64,000 bases of DNA from Bryobacterales bacterium. Lineage in GTDB: Bacteria; Acidobacteriota; Terriglobia; Bryobacterales; UBA6623. The stretch spans positions 1 to 64,000 of the forward strand of contig JAJDTX010000033.1 of the NCBI GenBank assembly GCA_022826925.1, read 5' to 3'. The notes beneath the pieces were generated by a model. The model did not search any database. It was not told where the DNA came from and was given only the letters and a program-made list of their open reading frames with translations. Within the stretch, counting starts at the first letter, position 1. Every line of letters begins with the position of its first letter. Positions 26,724 to 34,124 of this stretch are shown one piece after another. Both the position numbers and the translations under genes were made by a program.

Positions 26724-28010
26724 ATGAATCGGCGTAGCTTCATGCAGGTGATGGCCGGCGTCGGGGCCGTGACTGGCTTCCGCGTCCCGCTCGCGAACGC
26801 CGCGAACTACCACGGCAAGCTGTTCGTGTTCGTCCAAGCCAGCGGCGGCTGGGACCCGACCAGCTTGTGCGACCCGAAGACGAACGTCGCCGGCGAGCCG
26901 ATCATCAACAACTGGGCAGCAGCCGGCGAGGTCCGCCAAGCGGGCAACATTCGCTACGCTCCGTTCGCGAAGAACCAAGCGTTCTTTGACAAGTACTACC
27001 AGCGCATCTTGGTCGTGAACGGCGTGGACGCCCAGACGAATTCCCACTCGGCCGGCGTCACCCACAACTGGAGCGGGCGGATCTCGGAAGGCTACCCAAC
27101 CACGACCGCCCTGCTCGCCGCTCACAAGGGCGCAGGCCTGTCGATGCCCTACCTGAGCTTCGGCGGGTTCTCGAACACGGCCGGGGTCGCCGTCTTCACG
27201 CGGCTGAACAATCCAAGCGAAGTCCGCAACATCGCCAAGCCGGAACTGTTGGCCGGGGACCCGAATCGGACGCCATTTTTCAGTTCCGACGATTGGGCTT
27301 CAGTCACGCGCCACCGCGACAAGCGAATGGCTCGCTTGGCGGCAGCTCCCAATCTCATGCCCAGAGACGCCCGCAACAGGGAACTGTACGCCGCGGCCTT
27401 GGACGCGGACGCGGCCGAGGGGCTCAGGGCGTTCGCCGACATCATTCCTAGCAACGCCGACCTGAAGCCGGTGGAGGAGTTCGATGTGTATCGGAGTTCT
27501 CTCAAGCGGCAAGCGCAGCTAACAGTGCTGGCCTTCAAGGCGGGCGTTGCGGTCAGCGCAGACCTGCGCTTGGGCAGCTTCGACACGCACGACAATCACG
27601 ACCCGGACCAGGGCTGGTTGCTGGGAAATCTCACGGACTCGGTCGACTACCTGTGGGACTATGCAGAACTCCACGGAGTGGCGGATCGCATGGTGGTGGT
27701 GATGGGGTCGGACTTCGGCCGGACCAACAAGTACAACTCCGACCTGGGGAAGGATCACTGGCCGATCGGCAGCTTCATCATCATGGAGAAGAACCAGGGC
27801 TGGACGAACCGCGTGATCGGGGAGACGGACGAGCGGCACTTCGCTTACAAGGTCGATCCGGTGACCCTGCAGCGGAACGACGCGGCCGGAACGCGGATCC
27901 ACCCCAAGCATATCCACAAGGCCCTGCGGAAGTACTTGGGCGTCGGGGACACCGCAGACAGTCTGCGGTTCCCGTTCAACAACACGGAAGAGCTGCCGCT
28001 CTTTTCCTAG
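26724..28010 (+). CDS. DUF1501 family protein, Tat-exported
   Basis: Protein of 428 residues from the DUF1501 family, which has an alkaline phosphatase/sulfatase-like fold. A strong AGGAGG lies 5 nt before the ATG at 26724, and the leader NRRSFMQVMAGVGAVTGF has twin arginines. Metal-site-like segments include DTHDNHDPDQG and VMGSDFGRTNKYN. It follows the CxxCH protein by 9 nt, a pairing known in Planctomycetes and Acidobacteria. The molecular role is undefined. The last ~430 bp plus about 75 bp of 3' sequence recur at 33329-33834. Confidence 0.88.
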   Translation: MNRRSFMQVMAGVGAVTGFRVPLANAANYHGKLFVFVQASGGWDPTSLCDPKTNVAGEPIINNWAAAGEVRQAGNIRYAPFAKNQAFFDKYYQRILVVNGVDAQTNSHSAGVTHNWSGRISEGYPTTTALLAAHKGAGLSMPYLSFGGFSNTAGVAVFTRLNNPSEVRNIAKPELLAGDPNRTPFFSSDDWASVTRHRDKRMARLAAAPNLMPRDARNRELYAAALDADAAEGLRAFADIIPSNADLKPVEEFDVYRSSLKRQAQLTVLAFKAGVAVSADLRLGSFDTHDNHDPDQGWLLGNLTDSVDYLWDYAELHGVADRMVVVMGSDFGRTNKYNSDLGKDHWPIGSFIIMEKNQGWTNRVIGETDERHFAYKVDPVTLQRNDAAGTRIHPKHIHKALRKYLGVGDTADSLRFPFNNTEELPLFS

Positions 28011-28086
28011 GCGGCACTGACCCGCAACCACTGGCAGCGCGAGAACCGCCTGCACGTCGGTCGCTCCGCTCCGTCCGCCGGCCGCC
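27581..28086 (+). repeat. segmental duplication, copy 1 (DUF1501 3' end)
   Basis: Matches 33329-33834 on the same strand at a constant offset of 5748 bp with no gaps through the stop codon. I hand-counted about 31 mismatches in 440 bp (about 93% identity). Many changes look synonymous. Homology stops where the MscS-like remnant begins. Confidence 0.9.
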
Positions 28087-28087
28087 T

Positions 28088-28623
28088 CACCCTTCCAGGT
28101 AGGCGACCGAATCGAACTGTGGAAGGCGCCCCGCGAGACCGGAAGTTGGGGCGACGTGATCGAAATCGGCCTGCGCGCGACGAAGATCCGCAATCCAGAC
28201 AACCTTGTTGTGGTTGTCCCCAACAACGAAATCATGCAGCGCGACATCATCAACTACACGATGTCGGGTGAGCACATCCGGCTGCGAATCCCCTTCTCGT
28301 GCGCCTACGACTCAGATATCGAAAAAGCGGAGTTGCTCCTTAGGGAGGCTGCCGCGGAAGTACTTGGCGTGCAGATGGACCCCGAGCCAATCGTTCTCGT
28401 GAGGGGATTCGGACCCTCGGAAGTGAATCTGTGACTGCGTGTGTGGGTCGAAGAGGCAAGGAATCGGCGCCGAATCGCGGACGAGGTCACCGAGAGGGCA
28501 ATGCTGAAGTTCAACGCACCCGGTGTCGAGATCCCGTATCCAAAGCGCGAGCTCTACATCAAGACCAAGGTGCCCGGAGGGGAATCCGAGCTTGAACGGG
28601 CCGGGCCAACCGAGAGGCGGTGA
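28088..28623 (+). pseudogene. MscS-type mechanosensitive channel, C-terminal remnant with in-frame TGA
   Basis: One reading frame encodes the soluble beta domain and C-terminal domain of an MscS channel: PFQVGDRIEL, GLRATKIRNPDNLVVVVPN, NYTMSGEHIRLRIPF, FGPSEVNL, then after an in-frame TGA at 28432-28434, LRVWVEEARNRRRIADEV and GVEIPYPKRELYIK. The transmembrane half is absent: the sequence joins abruptly to the 3' flank of the DUF1501 gene. A 5' truncation plus a nonsense codon in a conserved strand indicate a dead gene. Reading the TGA as selenocysteine is unlikely (see rejected items). Confidence 0.8.
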
Positions 28624-28736
28624 GGCTTCTGCGAGCACACGAACCGCGTCGACCAACTCTCGACGCGAGGGAACGAACGTGGAATGGTCCTGATATCTCC
28701 GGACCGGCACGGGTCGCACCAGGTCGCAAGGCCCTG

Positions 28737-30098
28737 CTAGCCACTAGAAGCGCGCAGAAGGAGTTCAAGCTCGGCCCGGAGTTCGGTCTTCGTCTCGTCC
28801 AGGCCTGTCTCGTTGATCAGGTTGCGCATTTCATACGGGTCCATCTCGAGATCGTACAGTTCGTCCATCCCAGCGAGTTCGGTGTAGCGTATATATTTCC
28901 AGCGCTCCGTTCGCACCGCGTGATAGCCCATGTTCGCCATGCGCGGCCAGACGGCGTCCGAAAAGTACTCGATGAGCGCGGAACGTCGCCAGTCTGACGG
29001 AACCCATCCCTCCAGCAGCGGCAGAAGCGAGCGCCCGTCCATTCCTGGAAGGGGCTCCGCCCCGGCCAGTTCCAGCAGCGTTGGTGCAATGTCAACGCTG
29101 AGCGCGAATGCGTTCGCTTCAGAACCGGTAGTCACTCGGGCCGGCCACCGGACTGCGAGAGGGACGCGGATGCTCTCTTCATAGGCGAGCCGGCGCTCCT
29201 CATTCAGGCCGTGCTCTCCGTAGAAGTATCCGTGATCGCTGGTCAGGACGATCACCGTGTTCTCCGCCTGTCCGGCTTCCTCGACTGCTCCCAAGACACT
29301 TGCAAAGGACTGGTCGGCCGCGGTCAGGATTCGGAGGCGGTTTCTTACAACGTGATCGGGCGTGCCGGTAGTGGGGCCCAGCGGAGGAACGCCCTCGATT
29401 CGACGTTCCAAGGCTCGCTTTCCATTGCCGTACGACCTGGCGTTCGGGCGCCTCGGGATGCGTTCCCGCTCGTACAGGCGGGAAAGCCGGGGTGGCGGCG
29501 TGAATCCGCCGTCCTCCGGAATCTGACGAATGCTGCCGTCGGCATCTTGGACCAGATTCGGGTGGACCGCCTTGTGAGAGAGGCAAGCGAGAAACGGCTG
29601 ATCGCGTCTCCGGCGGATGAATTCGGCGATGCGCTCGGAAAATAGATCCGTGGCGTACCCGGTCAACTGGCGCGGCTTCCCGTTGTCGTTGACTTCCGGA
29701 TCGAAATAATCGCCCTGGCCGCGGAAGCTGAGCCATTCGTCGAAGCCCGGCCGCGGGGAGTCGTCCAGGCCCATATGCCACTTGCCGACGAATGCGGTCT
29801 CGTAACCGGCCCTTTGGAGCGCCGTCGGGAACGTGACGAGCTGATGCGACCGCGGTCCCCGGTCCGAGTTGTCGACGATACCGTGCGAATGAGCGTACTG
29901 GCCTGTCAGGATGCAGGCGCGGTTCGGGGAACAGAGGGGGATCGGTGCGAACGCATTCGCAAACCGCATTCCCTCGTTCGCTACACGATCGAAGTTCGGC
30001 GTTTGAACGAAGGGATGCCCAGAGAACCCGAGGTCGTCAAACCGGACGTCGTCCAGAACCACGACAAGAACGTTAGGGCGCTCGATTGGGGAGTTCAT
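28737..30098 (-). CDS. sulfatase without signal peptide
   Basis: Formylglycine sulfatase of about 453 residues. RPNVLVVVLDDVRFDDLGFSG binds the metal, CSPNR (cysteine near residue 56) is the maturation motif, and GKWHMG and TSDHGYFYGEHGL complete the site. The C-terminus ends WKYIRYTELAGMDELYDLEMD. The ATG at 30098 aligns with family N-termini; alternatives lie at 30134 and 30182, and none has a good ribosome binding site. With no leader it may be cytoplasmic. It is the only intact gene with a clear role in the otherwise decayed 28.1-33.8 kb stretch. Confidence 0.9.
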   Translation of the reverse strand: MNSPIERPNVLVVVLDDVRFDDLGFSGHPFVQTPNFDRVANEGMRFANAFAPIPLCSPNRACILTGQYAHSHGIVDNSDRGPRSHQLVTFPTALQRAGYETAFVGKWHMGLDDSPRPGFDEWLSFRGQGDYFDPEVNDNGKPRQLTGYATDLFSERIAEFIRRRRDQPFLACLSHKAVHPNLVQDADGSIRQIPEDGGFTPPPRLSRLYERERIPRRPNARSYGNGKRALERRIEGVPPLGPTTGTPDHVVRNRLRILTAADQSFASVLGAVEEAGQAENTVIVLTSDHGYFYGEHGLNEERRLAYEESIRVPLAVRWPARVTTGSEANAFALSVDIAPTLLELAGAEPLPGMDGRSLLPLLEGWVPSDWRRSALIEYFSDAVWPRMANMGYHAVRTERWKYIRYTELAGMDELYDLEMDPYEMRNLINETGLDETKTELRAELELLLRASSG

Positions 30099-30268
30099 GG
30101 CCGACAAATCGCTTGAAGAATGAAGGCCGTGCATCTGACCCAAGGGACGGCAAGCCAAGTCCGGTTCCCTACCCTCAGCCACAAGGACCGCTACGGGACG
30201 GAATCCCGCGCTGGCCGGAGGAACCGGACCAGAAGAAAGAACAGGCGGCGTGCGCTAGACTCGCTCGC

Positions 30269-30424
30269 ATGATGATAGCCCGGCTCCTTCTACTTGTCGC
30301 GGCGTTGGCTTGGCAAGGCGAGCAACGCGCCCGACTTCGTGGCGGCGTCCGTGGAATGGTTTGATCGTCATCTGAAGAATCGAGGCAGGACGAAGCCCGG
30401 CAGTCGTGTCGCCGGTTGCGGTCG
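30269..30424 (+). pseudogene. possible alpha/beta-hydrolase remnant
   Basis: A signal-peptide-like start (MMIARLLLLVAALAWQG, from tandem ATGs at 30269 and 30272) runs out of frame into a stretch reading NAPDFVAASVEWFDRHLKN. That stretch resembles the C-terminal helix of CocE-type or related hydrolases. Start and end sit directly together in different frames, as if the interior was deleted. Too short to be certain. Confidence 0.3.
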
Positions 30425-31284
30425 CCGTTCGGAGAAGGGGCGAAGCTCGCCCGACTCCCATATTTGGACGGGGGCACCCGGTACCCCTTTGTGCCCGAAA
30501 CGCCGGGCTCTAAGGGGATCCGGCGGGCACCTCGTTCCTGGGCCTTATGACCTGCAGGGCCTGCCACTCTAACAGCAGCCTCGTGACCTTGGCCGCGCGC
30601 GCCGGGTCCGAAGCGACCTCCAGGAATGACTCGTATTCCGTTGCCGCCTGCTCGAACTGCGCCCGCCCCTCGTGGACCATTGCCATGACGACTCGAGTCA
30701 GAGGCCATCGATCGGCCTCTCCGTGGTCTCTCATCTTCAGCACGAGTGATTCGGCGCGATCCAGATTCCCCGTCTGGGCGGCCGATGTAGCGGCCAGGTA
30801 CTGCGCGTAGACGGAACTGGGAGCGAGCTTTAAGTAGCGTTCAGAAAGTGCGTTCAAGACACCCCACTCTCCATGCAAGTAGGCCATTTGCATGAGCGGC
30901 TCGTAGGGCCCAAGGTATTTGGGGTCGGCATCGATCGACGCAGTCAGGGCATCCGTTGCGCCGGGGAGATTTTCCAGGCCCAGCCGGGCCTCGCCCAAGG
31001 CTGCCCACGCTTCCGCGTACTCGGGATAGGCCTCGACGGCAGCCTCGAGATGGGCGGCACTCTTCTGGTAGTTCGGAGACATCCTCCGAAGCATGCGGGC
31101 TCCCTTGTCGTAGGCCTTCGTCGCGTCGCGTGGCGCCTTCAGTGACGTCAAGCTCACCGTGTGTCCCTCAACTCCCTTGAGTCTGTGCAGGACGATGGTC
31201 CCGACATTGTTCCGCTCGAGGCTGCCAGCCGACCCCAACGGCAGGCGATCCGACCGATAACCAGTCAAGTGGGCCGTTAGGCGG

Positions 31285-31292
31285 CAATGAAA
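31285..31292. repeat. 8-bp target-site duplication, left copy
   Basis: CAATGAAA immediately left of the element; identical to 32574-32581. One copy is needed to restore the interrupted reading frame. Confidence 0.8.
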
Positions 31293-31307
31293 GGGAATTA
31301 TATACGA
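31293..31307 (+). repeat. left terminal inverted repeat
   Basis: GGGAATTATATACGA. Ten contiguous bases (TTATATACGA, 31298-31307) are the exact reverse complement of 32559-32568. Confidence 0.8.
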
Positions 31308-31344
31308 AAATAACACGCTCAAAAATATGCTATTATGACAACAG

Positions 31345-32550
31345 GTGACGCTATATACCACCTATTCCCTGAGGTGCTCCCTCTCTCCAGCGGGCTACCG
31401 GCAGATGGACAACATCCTTGTCCGGCTGAACCGGCTGTACAACCAAGCACTGGAGGAACGCAAGACGGCCTACGCCGAGCGCAAGCAAACGCTGAGCCTG
31501 TACGAGCAACACAAGTGGCTGACCGGGTTGCGTGCTCGCAATGAGCATGGACTGGGCGAGATCGCGCTCGGTCCGGCGCGCGGAATGCTCAAGCGCCTGG
31601 ACGAGGCGTTCCGGTCGTTCTTCCGGCGCGTCAAGGCTGGCCAAGCCCCGGGGTTCCCGCGCTTCCGGCCGCTCAGCCGTTGCGTCACGATTGACTTGGC
31701 GCAGATTAGTGGCGGAACTGTCAAGCCGCGGGGCAGCCACTACGACCTGCAGGTCAAAGGCTTTCCTCGCATCCGGCTGTACGGTTCGCGCGAGTTGCCG
31801 GACGCGGTGGCGAAGTCCGTCCGGCTGACCAAGCGCGGGCGGCACTGGGCAGCCTCGCTGGTGTATGCGGTCGAACGGGCAGCCCTGCCCGCCAGCGTCG
31901 AGGCGGTGGGGATCGATCTGGGCGTCCGCAAGCGCATGACGCTCTCGAACGGCAAGCGCTACCCGCGGGCAACCCGCGACTGGAAGCGCAAGCGCCGGAT
32001 GCAGCGTGCGGTCGCGCGCTGCCGCAAGGGCAGCCGGAGGCGGAGGAAGCGAGTGCAGGCGCTGGCGCGCTTGCAGCGCCGGGAGTTCGTGCGGGAGAGG
32101 AACGCCTGCCATCGGGCCACGACAGAGATCATCCGCGACCACGGACTGGTCGCGGTGGAGCGGCTGCAGGTGCGGAAGATGACGCGCTCAGCGCGAGGAA
32201 GGGAGGGACAACCGGGGAAAAACGTCGCGGCGAAGGCCGGGCTCAACCGGGAGATACTGTCACAGAATTGGGCGCTTCTACGGAGCCAACTACACGCCAA
32301 GGCAGCATGGGCCGGGCGCGAGTACGTGCAGGTTGATCCGAAGTACACTTCACGGGATTGCAGCAGGTGCCACGCGCGGAACAACCCGCACGCAGGGGAG
32401 ACGTACCGTTGCGGCGCCTGCGGACTGGTGGAGGATCGCGACGTCAATGCTGCGATCAACATCTTGGCGGCGGGGGTTATTGCCGCCGGAGCGTCAACGT
32501 GGGCCGCTGGGCCGTGCGTCGCTCCAGAATCGTATGCGAGGGCTGCATGA
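31345..32550 (+). CDS. tnpB: TnpB RNA-guided endonuclease
   Basis: TnpB protein of 401 residues, starting at a GTG (31345) that gives the family N-terminus TLYTTYSLRCSLSPAGYRQM. The RuvC active site appears intact: GIDLG with D191, LVAVERL with E272, and EDRDVNAAINIL with the final Asp near 364-366. The zinc ribbon is CSRC (C339, C342) plus CGAC (C356, C359). An Arg/Lys-rich segment (near 211-237) fits the RNA-binding bridge region. TnpB uses an RNA derived from the element's right end to cut DNA, helping the element persist. No frameshift is present, so the gene could be active although its host gene is dead. Confidence 0.95.
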   Translation: MTLYTTYSLRCSLSPAGYRQMDNILVRLNRLYNQALEERKTAYAERKQTLSLYEQHKWLTGLRARNEHGLGEIALGPARGMLKRLDEAFRSFFRRVKAGQAPGFPRFRPLSRCVTIDLAQISGGTVKPRGSHYDLQVKGFPRIRLYGSRELPDAVAKSVRLTKRGRHWAASLVYAVERAALPASVEAVGIDLGVRKRMTLSNGKRYPRATRDWKRKRRMQRAVARCRKGSRRRRKRVQALARLQRREFVRERNACHRATTEIIRDHGLVAVERLQVRKMTRSARGREGQPGKNVAAKAGLNREILSQNWALLRSQLHAKAAWAGREYVQVDPKYTSRDCSRCHARNNPHAGETYRCGACGLVEDRDVNAAINILAAGVIAAGASTWAAGPCVAPESYARAA

Positions 32551-32565
32551 CGTTACCCTCGTATA
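32533..32565 (+). ncRNA. right-end hairpin, candidate part of the omega (guide) RNA
   Basis: TATGCGAGGG (32533-32542) pairs with CCCTCGTATA (32556-32565) with one G-U pair and a 13-nt loop. It overlaps the end of tnpB and the right inverted repeat. In known TnpB systems the guide RNA covers the 3' end of tnpB and the element's right end, then continues into flanking DNA as the guide. The guide here would start at or just after 32574. RNA production is inferred by analogy. Confidence 0.45.
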
Positions 32566-32573
32566 TAAGCCCC
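32559..32573 (-). repeat. right terminal inverted repeat
   Basis: Reads GGGGCTTATATACGA on the minus strand, 13 of 15 identical to the left end. It overlaps the 3' arm of the right-end hairpin. Confidence 0.8.
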
Positions 32574-32581
32574 CAATGAAA
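32574..32581. repeat. 8-bp target-site duplication, right copy
   Basis: CAATGAAA immediately right of the element; identical to 31285-31292. Confidence 0.8.
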
Positions 32582-33328
32582 CAGGTTGATCCTGCCCGTT
32601 CGTGCCCGGATCGGGCCACGCTCCAGGGCTCGTGAAGGGACGCTGGCGTCGCTTGCCAGCACAGTGCGGTCCCCGTTCGGCTCGAAACTGAACCGGCCCT
32701 TCGCATCTGTGTATCCTTGGGGCCGAGCGCCGCCACCGCAATCCATCCCCACGAGGACCCGGTCGGGTGGAGGCTGGCCGCTATCCGTGAGGACTCTTCC
32801 CACCAGCACTACCGGTCGCCGCAAGGAGCGCCGATTCCAATCGGACTCGATCTTGCTCCTTTGGTTCGGATCGTTGCGCTGACGTGTTGTATCGGTGCGG
32901 TCGCGCGTTGGAGTCTGCGTGCCAGTGGGCGGACTTGGCGAGATTCCACCCGACGGACCCCTCGGCGCGGACGTTCCGAGGCTGTCGCCCCCGGGGCGGT
33001 GGGTGGTGCTGTCGGCTTCCGCGGCTCCGTCCTGCGGAGCCTAGGCGAACGTCGCTGGGGCTGCAAGGAAGGCGAAAGCCGTTAGCGACGCTCCCAACGC
33101 CGCCAGTCTGAAGTCCTGCATGGCATCAGACATGTGAGCCGACCGTGGCCATTCGAGCGGATGATCATAGCACAACAGGCAACCCAGATTTCCGGGACGT
33201 CGGCGAGGCGATCGACCGAATCTTGGCGGTGCCAACGTTCAGCGACGACTCGCATTGCCCGTGTTGTAAGCGCACTCGGCCTCGATAGGTCCCGTCCCTT
33301 GACGCGCCTAGCGCTTCAAGAGCGTATT

Positions 33329-33758
33329 CGACACGCATGACAATCACGACCCGGACCAGAACTGGCTGCTGGGAAATCTCACCGACTCGATCGACTACCT
33401 GTGGGACTATGCAGAACTCCACGGAGTGGCGGATCGCATGGTGGTGGTGATGGGGTCGGACTTCGGTCGGACCAATAAGTACAACGCCGACCTAGGGAAG
33501 GATCACTGGCCGATCGGTAGCTTCATCATCATGGAGAAGAACCAGGGATGGACGAACCGCGTGGTCGGAGAGACGGACGAGCGGCACTTTGCGTAGAAGG
33601 TCGATCCAAGCACCCTGCAGCGGAACGACGCGGCGGGAAGGCGGATCCATCCCAAGCACATCCACAAGGCCCTGCGGCAGTACTTGGGCGTCGGGGACAC
33701 TACAGACAGTCTGCGGTTCCCGTTCAACAACACCGAAGAGCTGCCGCTGTTTTCCTAG
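33329..33758 (+). pseudogene. DUF1501 family, C-terminal fragment with TAG nonsense codon
   Basis: Second copy of the last ~143 codons of the DUF1501 gene at 26724-28010, about 93% identical, same strand, no gaps. The N-terminal two thirds are missing, and a conserved TAC codon has become TAG at 33594-33596 (HFAY to HFA-stop). The original stop codon remains at 33756-33758. It is a remnant of a second DUF1501 gene rather than a working protein. Confidence 0.9.
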
Positions 33759-33834
33759 GCGGCGCTGATCCGCGACCACTGGCAGAGCGAGAACTGCCTG
33801 CACTCCGGTCGTCCCGCTCCGTTTGCCTGCCGGC
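33329..33834 (+). repeat. segmental duplication, copy 2
   Basis: Counterpart of 27581-28086. It includes about 75 bp of shared sequence beyond the stop codon, so the two loci were once similar outside the gene too. Confidence 0.85.
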
Positions 33835-33932
33835 TCGGGTCCCGTCGCAACGAAGAGGAGAGTCCGCGAAATATGCGGCGGATCTCCCAGATCGGAGTTG
33901 TTACTGCTCATTTACATGATTGGTCAGAGAAC

Positions 33933-33955
33933 TTGCAAGATTTGCAAGATTTGCG
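33933..33955. repeat. 9-bp tandem repeat upstream of the Oar receptor gene
   Basis: TTGCAAGAT repeated twice (33933-33941, 33942-33950), followed by TTGCG, the start of a third unit. It directly abuts a candidate promoter, so it may be a regulator binding site. Confidence 0.45.
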
Positions 33956-33984
33956 TTGATCGGAAGGCCTGTCGGGCCTACACT
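33956..33984 (+). promoter_or_regulatory. candidate sigma-70-type promoter for the Oar receptor gene
   Basis: TTGATC (33956-33961), a 17-bp spacer, then TACACT (33979-33984). Each hexamer matches 4 of 6 consensus positions. The predicted start of transcription is about 130 bp before the ATG at 34125. Nothing else gene-like lies between 33835 and 34124. Confidence 0.35.
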
Positions 33985-34124
33985 GTGGTCGGCCGAACGG
34001 GCTGAGTGCCGAATCGGCGAAAGGGGTACCGGCCTACACGATCACCACGCGGAGCCCTTGGTTGCATCAACTCGGACCTCTCCGGTGACCGAAACGGTTC
34101 CGGAAGCCTGCCGGAGGGAACGAA

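Larger units (their letters stand above)
31293..32573 (+). mobile_element. TnpB-carrying element with terminal inverted repeats
   Basis: Element of 1281 bp with a single gene, tnpB. Its ends are 15-bp imperfect inverted repeats (GGGAATTATATACGA at the left; GGGGCTTATATACGA read inward from the right; 13/15 identical), with further TAAC matches inward. It is flanked by perfect 8-bp repeats CAATGAAA, and exact excision restores the host gene frame, which fixes the borders. No transposase gene (HUH, serine or DDE) is present, so it is non-autonomous. Inverted repeats plus an 8-bp duplication are the mark of a DDE transposase acting in trans. IS200/IS605 and IS607 elements, the usual tnpB carriers, make no such duplication. 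Confidence 0.85.
30510..33133 (-). pseudogene. carboxypeptidase-regulatory/TPR secreted protein, split by a TnpB element and an amber codon
   Basis: The 5' part (33133 to 32574) encodes a signal peptide (LAALGASLTAFAFLAAPATFA), an in-frame TAG at 33041-33043 (codon 31), a low-complexity linker, and a Greek-key domain (PVVLVGRVLTDSGQPPPDRV, GYTDAKGRFSFEP). The 3' part (31292 to 30510) continues with RLTAHLTGYRSDRLPLG, GTIVLHRLKGVEGHTVS and TPR helices (SAAHLEAAVEAYPEYAEAWA). Between them sits a 1281-bp element flanked by CAATGAAA on both sides. Removing the element plus one CAATGAAA (1289 bp) joins the halves in frame as GRINLFH-CRLTAHL, giving about 444 residues. Such proteins are common in Acidobacteriota; their role is unknown. 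Confidence 0.88.

Noticed and set aside
28432-28434. In-frame TGA in the MscS frame as a selenocysteine codon
   Set aside because: The gene lacks its whole membrane half and sits in a zone of other broken genes. MscS is not a known selenoprotein family and the position is a structural strand, not a redox site.
31293-32573. Simple IS200/IS605-type assignment for the TnpB element
   Set aside because: No TnpA, no clear left-end subterminal hairpin, and a perfect 8-bp duplication with inverted repeats at the exact borders. Not fully excluded: the right CAATGAAA could be counted as element sequence.
33041-33596. TAG codons at 33041 and 33594 as pyrrolysine or recoding
   Set aside because: Both lie in genes with other lesions (element insertion, missing N-terminus). 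TAG is used as a normal stop elsewhere in the window, e.g. DUF1501 and ClC.
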